In this document: positions 49,068 to 58,097 of the stretch, one piece after another
How positions within the stretch are numbered: position 1 is the stretch's first letter
How the letters are laid out: every line of letters begins with the position of its first letter
Origin: an uncultured Bacteroidia bacterium
GTDB lineage: Bacteria > Bacteroidota > Bacteroidia > Bacteroidales > ML635J-15
Assembly (NCBI GenBank): GCA_902776565.1
Contig: CACYQN010000004.1
Coordinates: forward strand, 1 to 64,000
Direction: 5' to 3'
DNA length: 64,000 bases
The notes under the pieces: model-generated
What the model was told of the DNA's origin: nothing
What the model saw: only the letters and a program-made list of their open reading frames with translations
Database searches by the model: none
Translations under genes and position numbers: made by a program

Positions 49068-49649
49068 ATGTTCGATGTCATACTAAACATTTCGCTTGTA
49101 CTGCTGTTTTTTACACTTTCAATATTTCTCATAGCAGTGACATTCCCGACAATAAGGAATTTTGTAAGGGGAAAGAAAAACGACGATGAAAATCCCGACA
49201 ACATTGCAAGGCGCATGGCGGAAATGGAAGGGCGTATCGCTTCGCTGGAACAGCAACTTTACGCATCAAAGGAAATGCATATTGTCGTTAACGAAAAGGA
49301 AGAGCAATCGAAACAGTTGCTCAATCTTAACAACTTGAAAATAAAGGCTGCATCAATATCCTACATATCGTCGCAAGTGTTTGAAATGTCGGAAGGCGGT
49401 GATTCAAGAATAAAGGTCATCCATTACACAGGCACAAACAAGACCGATTCGGTATATAGCACTTTCGATGCGATACTCGAACAGCTTTCTGGCAACTTTA
49501 TGCAAATCAACAAGAACCAGATTGTAAACCTCGACAAGATACACAAGGTACAGGGCAGTGAAATTTATCTTGCTGGAACATCAAAGCCATTTTTCGTGTC
49601 GGAAAACCGCAAGGATGAGTTTGATGTAAGGATTGGAAAAATCAACTAA
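49068..49649 (+). CDS. Membrane-anchored LytTR transcription regulator 2
   Basis: A 193-residue paralogue of the 47517 protein. ATG 49068 (MFDVILNISLVLLFFTLSIF) is chosen because the upstream TTG at 49041 lies inside the promoter. A transmembrane helix is at residues 4-30, a coiled coil at about 48-70 (ARRMAEMEGRIASLEQQLYA), and the LytTR domain follows (ISYISSQVFEMSEGGDSRIK; VYSTFDAILEQLSGNFMQIN KNQIVNLDKIHKVQG; KPFFVSENRKDEFDVRIGK). The DNA-binding halves of the two paralogues are very similar and the membrane halves differ, suggesting shared targets but different input. Confidence 0.9.
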   Translation: MFDVILNISLVLLFFTLSIFLIAVTFPTIRNFVRGKKNDDENPDNIARRMAEMEGRIASLEQQLYASKEMHIVVNEKEEQSKQLLNLNNLKIKAASISYISSQVFEMSEGGDSRIKVIHYTGTNKTDSVYSTFDAILEQLSGNFMQINKNQIVNLDKIHKVQGSEIYLAGTSKPFFVSENRKDEFDVRIGKIN

Positions 49650-49781
49650 CACTTTGCTACCCGTAAATTGCAAATTACAAATTGCAGGTTGCAAATGTCA
49701 TATTTGATGACTTAGATTGCAAGATGCACTTTGCATTGATGTAATTACACCACATTTGCATCGTAAAAACAATATTAATTT

Positions 49782-49820
49782 AAAACCGACGGGGCCGAAT
49801 GGTATATAACTCGGCACGAT
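49782..49820 (+). promoter_or_regulatory. Conserved hairpin leader, copy 2
   Basis: AACCGACGGGGCCGAATGGT then ATATAACTCGGCACGATG. GCCGA (49794-49798) pairs with TCGGC (49811-49815); the loop ATGGTATATAAC matches copy 1 (ATGGGATATAAC) except at one base, while the stem differs yet still pairs. Here the loop ATG (49799) is in frame with the lipoprotein gene. Confidence 0.6.
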
Positions 49821-49825
49821 GTAAA

Positions 49826-50314
49826 ATGAAAAGATTTGTATTTTTTGTTATTGGAGTAATGATTGCATTGGTATTTGCATCTGGATGCTCAAAGGATGTT
49901 ATCGTCACACAAAGTAAAGTTCATGAATTCACTATCAAATTCAGCAATGTAGCCAACAAACAGACGGTGACAGAAGCTTATGCGGAACTAAAGGGTGTTG
50001 TCTCTTCTTCTGATGCAATACTAGTATATTGTTATTTTGGAAATGCGTCTGGCGAAGATATATGGATGCCATTGCCAACAACTGTTGACGCAACTTCGTA
50101 CGACTATGCTTATACTGATAGCGGTATATTTATTTTTAATGCCGATGCAGGAGAAGGTAATGTATGGACAACAGATTTCTCATTGAAGTACAGGGTTATC
50201 CAGATACCAAGAACTGTCATAGCCTCAAAGTCGATGAACGAAATCGAAAACACCGACTACAATACAGTAATGAAAGAATTTGACTTGTATAATGCTCCTG
50301 TTATCCGTAAGTAG
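49826..50314 (+). CDS. Predicted lipoprotein downstream of LytTR gene 2
   Basis: A 162-residue lipoprotein (MKRFVFFVIGVMIALVFASG then C at residue 21). The start at ATG 49826 gives a clean signal peptide; ATG 49799 in the leader would add nine residues. The mature part is a predicted beta-rich domain with the segments VHEFTIKFSNVANKQTVTEA, ILVYCYFGNASGEDIWMPLP and FSLKYRVIQIPRTVIASKSM. It is followed by a strong terminator. No family recognised and no sequence similarity seen to the lipoprotein at 48320, although the leaders match. Confidence 0.75.
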   Translation: MKRFVFFVIGVMIALVFASGCSKDVIVTQSKVHEFTIKFSNVANKQTVTEAYAELKGVVSSSDAILVYCYFGNASGEDIWMPLPTTVDATSYDYAYTDSGIFIFNADAGEGNVWTTDFSLKYRVIQIPRTVIASKSMNEIENTDYNTVMKEFDLYNAPVIRK

Positions 50315-50337
50315 GAACGACATTGTCATCTAAAAAT

Positions 50338-50376
50338 AACGGCGGGAATGGAAAACATTCTCGCCGTTGTTTTTTA
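50338..50376. terminator. Bidirectional intrinsic terminator
   Basis: AACGGCGGGAATG (50338-50350), loop GAAAA, CATTCTCGCCGTT (50356-50368), then GTTTTTTAA. On the reverse strand the stem is followed by ATTTTTAG, so it serves both the lipoprotein gene and the converging mazG. Confidence 0.85.
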
Positions 50377-50380
50377 ATCC

Positions 50381-51157
50381 CTACTTATATAACTTCTTCG
50401 ATTCTTCCCATATTTCATCCATTTCTGCCAATGTCATGTCCTTGAGGTCGCGACCTTGCTGTATGGTCTTTTCCTCGAGGTAGCCGAAACGGTTCTTGAA
50501 TTTGCGGTTGGTGCGTTCGAGGGCAGTGTCGGGGTTTACACCATAGAGACGGGCGGCATTTATCACCGAGAAGAGCAAGTCGCCAAATTCGGCTTCTATC
50601 TTATCTTGATTGTCGGAAATTGCAGTCTCGAGAAGCACCTCGTTATATTCCTCGTTAAGCTTGTCCCACACTTGCTCGCGCTTGTCCCAGTCGAAACCAA
50701 CGCCCCGGGCCTTATCCTGCATACGATAGGCCTTTATTATTGACGGCAACGATTCGGGAACACCGCCAAGGACTGTCTTTTTCGGTGCTTCCTTCAGCTT
50801 TATGCGCTCCCAGTTTTCCTTTACCTGTTCGGCTGTCTCTGCCTTCACATCGCCAAAGATATGCGGGTGGCGGAAAATCAGCTTTTCGCAGATGCCATGA
50901 ATCACATCGTACAAGTCGAACTGACCGTTTTCCTTGCCTATCTTGGCATAAAAAGCAACATGCAGAAGCACATCGCCAAGTTCCTTCTTTACCTCGTCGG
51001 CATCGTTGTTCAAAAGAGCATCCGATAGTTCGTACACTTCCTCTATCGTCTGTATGCGTAGGCTTTCGTTGGTCTGCTTGCGGTCCCACGGGCATTTCTC
51101 GCGAAGTTCGTCAAGTATTTCTATTAATCTCTGAAATTCCTTTAAAGTCTTTTCCAT
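50381..51157 (-). CDS. mazG: Nucleoside triphosphate pyrophosphohydrolase MazG
   Basis: A 258-residue all-alpha NTP pyrophosphohydrolase with two MazG domains. ATG 51157 (MEKTLKEFQRLIEILDELRE) is preferred because the -7 box lies just upstream of it, at 51177-51184. The first domain has CPWDRKQTNESLRIQTIEEV YELSDAL near residues 22-48 and KKELGDVLLHVAFYAKIG; the second has NEEYNEVLLETAI and EAEFGDLLFSVINAARLYG. The EExxE...ExxD metal motifs are complete. It cleans up abnormal nucleotides in the cytoplasm. Monocistronic. Confidence 0.94.
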   Translation of the reverse strand: MEKTLKEFQRLIEILDELREKCPWDRKQTNESLRIQTIEEVYELSDALLNNDADEVKKELGDVLLHVAFYAKIGKENGQFDLYDVIHGICEKLIFRHPHIFGDVKAETAEQVKENWERIKLKEAPKKTVLGGVPESLPSIIKAYRMQDKARGVGFDWDKREQVWDKLNEEYNEVLLETAISDNQDKIEAEFGDLLFSVINAARLYGVNPDTALERTNRKFKNRFGYLEEKTIQQGRDLKDMTLAEMDEIWEESKKLYK

Positions 51158-51176
51158 CGTGCAAAAATTAGAACGG

Positions 51177-51208
51177 CAAAAATACAAATTTTCATCGACA
51201 TTGACCAA
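51177..51208 (-). promoter_or_regulatory. Promoter of mazG
   Basis: Reverse-strand TTG (51208-51206), 21-bp spacer, TATTTTTG (51184-51177), 19 bp before ATG 51157. Confidence 0.7.
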
Positions 51209-51224
51209 ATATCAGCCAGCTCAG

Positions 51225-54200
51225 CTACTGCTTGACAAACTTCAAATTAATAGGAAGCGAATCTCCACTAATCCAAACCCTTGCAAAATAGACACCCGAC
51301 GGCAAGTTTCCTACATTGAGAAATATATTTTCTGCATCTACTGCTTGCTTATGCAAAACTTGTCCAGTCAACGAAACAATTTCCAAATCAGACATGACAC
51401 TCTCTGCAGATATGCTAACCCTACCATCTGTAGGATTAGGGTATACAGTAATCCCATTGACACTATATTCCAAAACAGCATTGCCGTGCTCAAAAACAGC
51501 GACAAGTTCAACATCTTCGTTAACTACAAAACGACGCGGATTTTCATTGGAACCGTCTTCCCATCCCATAAATGTATAATTCTCGTTGGGTAATGCGCCA
51601 ACTGTAGCAATACTGCCACTTTCGTACATTCCCGAGCCAAAAACAAATCCGCCAGCACTATCTGATGCCACAACCGACACGCAATATCTATCGTCATTGG
51701 CAAAATAAGCTGTAAAATACATATCCCCTATCACACATACTGCCCGTGGATTTTCGGAACTGCCATCGTCCCACGACATGAATTTATATCCCTCATCGGG
51801 AAAAGCTTGCAATGTAACCACCATACGCTCGGGATATTCGCCACTTCCTGTAACAGAACCGCCCTGCGATGCCATAACGGTTACAGTATGTGTAACAAAT
51901 GCTGTGCTTGCGCGATTAGACATAGAACTAACCGAACCATCAATGGTAATGCCTTCGACTGCATAAAAAACATTGAACGGCCAAGTGTAGGACGGGAACA
52001 TTTCCTGATACATGCTCGGGTCTAGGTCGTAACGATTCGTTCCGTATGGAACCGTATCCACGCATACCATATTGTCAACATCAGGTGATTCGTATATTTT
52101 GTAATAGTCGAATATTATCCCCTCATACTCATTCCACCTTAAGTTTCCATCAGCATCTATTTCCGCAAAAATATTCCGATGGGGTTCGCTTCTCCGCGTT
52201 TCGGCACCACAATCATCCACAGCGCTTACGCAATAAGCCCTTGCATCATACGAAGGATTAGAATTTTCATCCACCCAAATCCGACTCTGTCTCGCTCCAA
52301 TGTTTGCCATAAACTCGAAAATACCATCATCGTTCTCCCTATAAATGTTATAAGAATCTAGATGTCGCGAATTAATTTCATTCCAAGATATTTTCACTCG
52401 GTTTTCTGGTGTTACAGTCATATATGAGACACTCGGAATTTCATCAATATTGTCGCTCTCGCCAACTAATATAGGTTCTGAAAAATAATGACAATCATAC
52501 TCATCCGTCACTTCCACATAATAATATCCAGGTGCCACAACCATAGTCATCTGCGATGTTTCTCCGTTCGACCACAAATACGATTCATAGCCGCCCGCAT
52601 ATAAAAGTATCGCACCCTGATTGCACGGTTCCATGTTTTCGGTAGCATATACCTGTGGCACTTGCGGACTATATAACACAAGATGCAATGTCACAACGCT
52701 GTCGCAATAAGTACCACTTGTTAAATGCTGCACATAATCTCCACTCGATGTGTATTCCTGTCCATTCCATATATAACGGCAAGCGTGAATATCTTCGTAA
52801 ACCTCGGTCTCAATAGGTTCGGCAAACCGAAGTGAAAGCAGAACTATGCTGTCGCATCCGTTTATGGTGCGTAGAACCTGTATGTAATTTCCCTCCTCAG
52901 TATATATATAGCCATTCATTTCATAACTAAACCCACAAGCAATGACAGTTGTATCAACAATTTCTGGCTCTCCCACAATAAGGTTCAATGTCACAACGCT
53001 GTCGCAACCGGCAAATCCCTGATACTGTCGCGTGTATGTTCCGCTTTCTGTGAAAATCTCATCGTCCCAGGAATATTCTCCACAATTTCTCACTGTTATC
53101 ACAGTATCAGTTGTGCGACCTAAAGTAAGATGAAGCATTTCTTCGCTACCGCAAACTGCACTAACCAAATAATCACCACTTTCATGGTAAACGACACCAT
53201 TGTATTCTACACTGTCGCATTCGGTAATGAAAGTTTCTTCTAAATGCGGTTCGCAGAAGAGTATTGAGAATGTAGTATCGTATGTACAGCCATAATTGTT
53301 TGTAACCGAAAGAGTATATGATTGCAACCCCGGCTCACTGCCACTTACCGCTATTGTTGACGAACCATTCTGACCAGAAATTATGCCCTGCCCGTTCCAA
53401 GCGAAATCGTCTTCCTCAAAAACTGGCGTCCAATTAGCGCTATCAATTGGAATTTCCGAATCGAACTGGATGGAAAACGAGAAAACATAGCCATCATCGG
53501 CACCCATGTGATCATAAATATGCAAAGACCAAACGCCATTCATCGGACACCCTACTAAACTTGACCAATCTCCTGTTGTCAAATAATTACCTTCAGGAAT
53601 ATACGGGTGGTTGGAGTACGCATGCCCAGCATTATCTACATACGAATGCGAAGGAGAATTTGATGCCTGAGCCTCCATGGTTAGTGAGGCATCGTGCGTC
53701 CAGCAATACTGGTAAGGTTCTCCCGAAATACATGCTTCATCATAATCATTAGGCTCCCCTAAGAATTGATTATTACAATATGAATTCCTATATCCATTGA
53801 TAATATCCATCCTGTTACCGCTCGGACAGGTAATCCACATTTCGAGGTCGCCCAAATATGAATGTTCCATTTCTATACATATCGATTCAATATCATTAGG
53901 ACTGCTTATAACAGCATCATCTGGAAATCTATGCACAATGTTGCTAAAAATGGCTTCACCTTCGTTCTCAATACAGCCGTATGCAGAGCCATAATCAAGT
54001 AAATTATAATAGAAATTACCATCCATCGACACATCCCCAGAAATAAGCAAAGTATCGTACACGCTTGCATTTTCGGGGATTCCCGACAAAGTAACCTCAG
54101 GATTGCCCATTACCATAAAAGTCATGAGTCCACTAGTGGTAACACAATGTGCCTGATCTATGATGGTCAGTTCTATAAAATACATTCCGTTCGAAAGGCT

Positions 54201-54845
54201 ATCAAGCGTATTGCGGCCCAAGCCCGAAACAGAGCGGTTTTCATTGACGATACTCCATTTGAAGAAAGTATTCTCTATTGTCTGCTCATAACTCGCATTG
54301 TTGTTATAAAATATAGGATCCGAAACAATCGAGGATGAATTACACAACAAATGGCAACCTTCGTAAAGGCCATCGTCCAAAATGTTCTGTGAATATTCCT
54401 GGCAATCGTTACGACAATAAATATTAATCTCAAATCCTGCCCAGTTTACCGAACCGTCGGAATGAAATAATATTGTTACACAGTTGCTTTGCAGATAGAA
54501 TATGCTGTCTACTATATTATTGCCGTCCATTCTAGCTACAAGATAATTTGAAGCCGCGCTGTCGCCTTCGTATATACAAATATAATCGAAGTTGGATTCT
54601 GTGTTTAATGAAATTATATCTACTACCATACCAACAGTACCAGTTCCGCAAACTTTCAAGATATAGTTTTCGTTATTTGAATAATTTCCATATTTACCAC
54701 CCGAATCGTATAACATCATGTTGCATGTAGTGATTGTAGTGTCGCGATTAAGCAAAATCGTATCCTGCTGAGCTTTCATGCACAGTGGCAATACAAGCAT
54801 CAAAACTGCAAAAATGTATCTTAATATTTTCGTGCCGTCTCTCAT
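51225..54845 (-). CDS. Giant secreted multidomain protein with T9SS sorting domain
   Basis: A 1206-residue exported protein. After the signal peptide (ILRYIFAVLMLVLPLCMKAQ) come a CUB-like domain (DYICIYEGDSAASNYLVARM near residue 92), a proprotein-convertase P-domain-like domain (CIEMEHSYLGDLEMWITCPS near residue 327; GVWSLHIYDHMGADDGYVFS near residue 440), about four Cys repeats of the GCDSVVTLNL type, a fibronectin III-like region (EIPSVSYMTVTPENRVKISW), two InlB-type bacterial repeats (GGSVTGSGEYPERMVVTLQA; GYKFMSWDDGSSENPRAV) and a T9SS type A domain (ITVYPNPTDGRVSISAESV; GVYFARVWISGD). Surface adhesin or matrix role is inferred. Translated 10 bp after the gene at 54856. Confidence 0.9.
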   Translation of the reverse strand: MRDGTKILRYIFAVLMLVLPLCMKAQQDTILLNRDTTITTCNMMLYDSGGKYGNYSNNENYILKVCGTGTVGMVVDIISLNTESNFDYICIYEGDSAASNYLVARMDGNNIVDSIFYLQSNCVTILFHSDGSVNWAGFEINIYCRNDCQEYSQNILDDGLYEGCHLLCNSSSIVSDPIFYNNNASYEQTIENTFFKWSIVNENRSVSGLGRNTLDSLSNGMYFIELTIIDQAHCVTTSGLMTFMVMGNPEVTLSGIPENASVYDTLLISGDVSMDGNFYYNLLDYGSAYGCIENEGEAIFSNIVHRFPDDAVISSPNDIESICIEMEHSYLGDLEMWITCPSGNRMDIINGYRNSYCNNQFLGEPNDYDEACISGEPYQYCWTHDASLTMEAQASNSPSHSYVDNAGHAYSNHPYIPEGNYLTTGDWSSLVGCPMNGVWSLHIYDHMGADDGYVFSFSIQFDSEIPIDSANWTPVFEEDDFAWNGQGIISGQNGSSTIAVSGSEPGLQSYTLSVTNNYGCTYDTTFSILFCEPHLEETFITECDSVEYNGVVYHESGDYLVSAVCGSEEMLHLTLGRTTDTVITVRNCGEYSWDDEIFTESGTYTRQYQGFAGCDSVVTLNLIVGEPEIVDTTVIACGFSYEMNGYIYTEEGNYIQVLRTINGCDSIVLLSLRFAEPIETEVYEDIHACRYIWNGQEYTSSGDYVQHLTSGTYCDSVVTLHLVLYSPQVPQVYATENMEPCNQGAILLYAGGYESYLWSNGETSQMTMVVAPGYYYVEVTDEYDCHYFSEPILVGESDNIDEIPSVSYMTVTPENRVKISWNEINSRHLDSYNIYRENDDGIFEFMANIGARQSRIWVDENSNPSYDARAYCVSAVDDCGAETRRSEPHRNIFAEIDADGNLRWNEYEGIIFDYYKIYESPDVDNMVCVDTVPYGTNRYDLDPSMYQEMFPSYTWPFNVFYAVEGITIDGSVSSMSNRASTAFVTHTVTVMASQGGSVTGSGEYPERMVVTLQAFPDEGYKFMSWDDGSSENPRAVCVIGDMYFTAYFANDDRYCVSVVASDSAGGFVFGSGMYESGSIATVGALPNENYTFMGWEDGSNENPRRFVVNEDVELVAVFEHGNAVLEYSVNGITVYPNPTDGRVSISAESVMSDLEIVSLTGQVLHKQAVDAENIFLNVGNLPSGVYFARVWISGDSLPINLKFVKQ

Positions 54846-54855
54846 AACAAAGATA

Positions 54856-57800
54856 TTAATCGTTCCTTACACACCTTATTCTTGCTCCGTATGGATAATC
54901 CAGATGCTCAAAACTGATGTTGGTGGCATCGTTTGTGATACTTAAGACATTGTATCTATAATTGTTCGTTGCATAGTAGGAATTTGTACCCCTTAGATAT
55001 ACGAAGTTTACACGGTCGTGATAACCGTCTTTCTCTATTGGACCCAGCCACTGCTTACCATCAGATTTAATTCCAAGACCACTGAGGTTATTTTCCGACT
55101 GGTTATTCCCAGGCGAACATTCTACGCTTGATGATGTCCAGCCTGTGTCCGACACCATTGACTTTACAACGCTTTCCGATTCACCACAAACATATTCGCC
55201 ATGAAGTTTCAAATAGTTTACAAGTTCATTCCACTCGTCGTTTGTCGGCAAATGCCATCCCTGCGGACAAAATCCATTAGCGTTACCGGCATAACTAGGA
55301 TCATAATAGCCATTGAAATATAATAAGGAATAGGAATTAGTAGGTGAAGTTCCGTCGGCTAAATACGATGTCCTCAAATCCTCTGCCATCCATGTCTGGC
55401 AACCATACTGCATTGTGCGGTAAGTTCTATTGTCGCGCCCGTCGTATAAGGAGCCTTCGAGTCCGTTTTCTCCAGTAATAGTCAGATGTATTAGCACAAT
55501 GCTATCGCATCCGCACGATGATGTTATTGTACGCTGGTAGTCGCCCGACTCGATTAGATACTCGCCATCGGGCATCCGATAGTAGGCACATTCTTCTATT
55601 TCAACCTCATGCACTACACCATCGTTATGCCCTACTGTAAGGTTTAGGCGTATAACCGAATCGCAACCATATTGGTTTGTATATGTTACGGTTGCCGTAT
55701 TGTTGCTTTCCGTGTATGTGTTCCCATCAATCCAAGTAAACGACTCACAGGCACGATGTGTATCAACCATGTCGTTGGCTTGCAAAAACAACCTCATAAA
55801 AACCGAACTGTCGCATCCATGCGAATTTGTATATATAACCGATGCGCTAATAAATAGTTGTCCATTATTAGGAATATCGTCAAGAGTATAGGTGACACCA
55901 TTTTGCCAAGTATATGAATCGCAGGCATATATAGTATCAAACACATAGTCGTTCAATCGTGAGAAATGCAATGTCACTATGCTGTCGCAACCATTTTCTG
56001 CCGTATATGTCGCAGTGAAATTGCCAGATGAGTAATAAGTCCGCCCATTCCAAGAATACGGACCACAGTCAGATGCATAAAACTCGTACTCGACAGAATG
56101 CAAAACAGTCAGGCTTAGCCTAACGACCGAATCGCAACCGCTAGCCAGCCTGTATGTATAGGTAGCCCCATCGTTATCTTCGTAGTAGGTATTTCCATCG
56201 ACCCAAACAAGCGAATCGCAAACAGTCCTGATGTCAACTGATTCGGCAGGCGGATGCATCACAATGAAATTTATCACAACTGCGCTATCGCATCCATGAA
56301 TGGTTTGATAATGAATAATATGTGTACTATTTTCAGTATAAATCTGACCTTCCCATTCATAACTTTCGCAAACGAGTGTATCTTTCTCGCTGGTTTCTGG
56401 CTGCCATATTACAATATACGCGACTACTGTTGAGTCACAGCCATTAACACTCTGATAGTTGAATTCATGAAAACCTGTATCGGTAAATGTTATTCCTTCA
56501 ATCGTCACACTATCGCAACCAGATACTGTAACCGTATCCAAATATGTCGGATAAATTGTAAGGTTTAGGGTTACCACCGAATCGCAACCTGTTGATGCTT
56601 CCAAAGTCTGTACATAACTGCCGCTCTCGCTGTAAGTCTGCCCGTTCCACTCGTATGAGTCGCAGGCTGTTTCTGCAAATTCATGTTCCACGGGACTATT
56701 TATTGTCAAATTCATGGTAACAAGGCTGTCACATCCCATAGCGGTCTGGAAAAGCTGCCGATATATTCCTGTTTGATAATAAGTTGTCTGGTTCCACCTG
56801 TAGGGTTCACACGAAGAAACATCAAATTCGCTACTTACAGGATGCCCCTCCATTTCAAGATGCATGACCACGATACTGTCGCAACCATACTCCGTGGCGA
56901 ATGTCCGTTCGTATGTGCCGCTTTCCTCGTATGCCTGCCCTTCCCAAATATATGGTTCGCAATACAAATAAACAACATCTATTTCGTTATCTACCGGATG
57001 GCCTAGATCCAGATGCATGATTACGATACTGTCGCAGCCATGAATCGAAGTGAATGTCCGTTCGTATGTGCCGTTTTCCTCGTATGTCTGCCCATCCCAG
57101 ATGTACGATTCGCAGGACAGAACATCAATTTCCGTTGTATCTGCATGATAAATTTCAAGATTGAGCGTAATAACACTGTCGCAACCTATAGAGTTTACCA
57201 CCGTATATGTCGCAGTATTGTTACTTTCTGTATATGTGTTGCCATCAATCCATGTATATTCTTCGCAAGCCGTCTGAAGGTCAGCCGAACCAGACTTCAA
57301 GTTGAAGCGGAATACCTGGTGTGTTTCTTCAATGGGACTTATCACAAGTCTTTTTTCATATACACTGTCGGCGTATGTTGTATATGCAGTACATTCAAGA
57401 TTGTCGCCGCGTTGGAAGTCCATGTCAACTGAAAGTTTACTCATATTGCCTACAAAACCATTATAGGTTATGGAATTTGCACCTCCACTTCCCAAGTTCA
57501 GCATTTTTATGGACGACATTCCCTCCGATGTCGACAATACGAGAAGATAGCTTTGCGGAGTACCTAGGCTTATCTCAAAACGATGGTTACCCTCTGGCAA
57601 ATAGCCACTATAATCGGCGTAAAGTCGTCCGCCAACATCAAAGACCTTGATTACGACATCGTCTGGAGCTGGCAACAAAATTTCAACTTCAGTTTTACCA
57701 TGAAACGGATTAGGAACATTTGGCAGCAATCCATTATTCCCAGCCGATAGCATATCTACCGATGATACCGAAAGCGAACAAACCGTGTCTGGAGCGACAA

Positions 57801-57960
57801 GTGTCGCTGTCCAACCACGCGTAATATTATGAACGACAACGCTGTCGAGTGCAATGTACCGACCATATACCGTAGAACCAGAAAAACTAACATCCACGCT
57901 CTGCGACATCAAGCGGACCGAAATCAGCACCATGAAAAATATAAGTATGAACCGCTTCAT
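54856..57960 (-). CDS. Giant Cys-repeat secreted protein with FISUMP domain
   Basis: A 1034-residue protein from ATG 57960 (MKRFILIFFMVLISVRLMSQ, a signal peptide); the frame to 58038 would add 26 residues ahead of it. Near residues 78-160 is a stretch like a T9SS type A sorting domain (PNVPNPFHGKTEVEILLPAP; VVIKVFDVGGRLYADYSGYL) at the wrong end of the protein. Then come twelve tandem repeats of about 45 residues, each roughly C.(S/P)Y.W.G.TY.ESG.Y...... GCDSVV.L.L, and from about residue 835 a Fib_succ_major (FISUMP) domain (YGCQTWMAEDLRTSYL; GFCPQGWHLPTNDEWNELVN; GARIRCVRND). Likely a surface protein, first gene of a two-gene operon with 51225. Confidence 0.88.
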   Translation of the reverse strand: MKRFILIFFMVLISVRLMSQSVDVSFSGSTVYGRYIALDSVVVHNITRGWTATLVAPDTVCSLSVSSVDMLSAGNNGLLPNVPNPFHGKTEVEILLPAPDDVVIKVFDVGGRLYADYSGYLPEGNHRFEISLGTPQSYLLVLSTSEGMSSIKMLNLGSGGANSITYNGFVGNMSKLSVDMDFQRGDNLECTAYTTYADSVYEKRLVISPIEETHQVFRFNLKSGSADLQTACEEYTWIDGNTYTESNNTATYTVVNSIGCDSVITLNLEIYHADTTEIDVLSCESYIWDGQTYEENGTYERTFTSIHGCDSIVIMHLDLGHPVDNEIDVVYLYCEPYIWEGQAYEESGTYERTFATEYGCDSIVVMHLEMEGHPVSSEFDVSSCEPYRWNQTTYYQTGIYRQLFQTAMGCDSLVTMNLTINSPVEHEFAETACDSYEWNGQTYSESGSYVQTLEASTGCDSVVTLNLTIYPTYLDTVTVSGCDSVTIEGITFTDTGFHEFNYQSVNGCDSTVVAYIVIWQPETSEKDTLVCESYEWEGQIYTENSTHIIHYQTIHGCDSAVVINFIVMHPPAESVDIRTVCDSLVWVDGNTYYEDNDGATYTYRLASGCDSVVRLSLTVLHSVEYEFYASDCGPYSWNGRTYYSSGNFTATYTAENGCDSIVTLHFSRLNDYVFDTIYACDSYTWQNGVTYTLDDIPNNGQLFISASVIYTNSHGCDSSVFMRLFLQANDMVDTHRACESFTWIDGNTYTESNNTATVTYTNQYGCDSVIRLNLTVGHNDGVVHEVEIEECAYYRMPDGEYLIESGDYQRTITSSCGCDSIVLIHLTITGENGLEGSLYDGRDNRTYRTMQYGCQTWMAEDLRTSYLADGTSPTNSYSLLYFNGYYDPSYAGNANGFCPQGWHLPTNDEWNELVNYLKLHGEYVCGESESVVKSMVSDTGWTSSSVECSPGNNQSENNLSGLGIKSDGKQWLGPIEKDGYHDRVNFVYLRGTNSYYATNNYRYNVLSITNDATNISFEHLDYPYGARIRCVRND

Positions 57961-58097
57961 ATTATTCATATTTGACAAGCAAATTAAACATTTTACACTT
58001 ATATTGACAATTGAACTTGCCAAAATGTTGCCCAGCAACTCATAATATTATACCAAACATCGAATTAAACATATAAGCATCATCAAACCATATAAAA

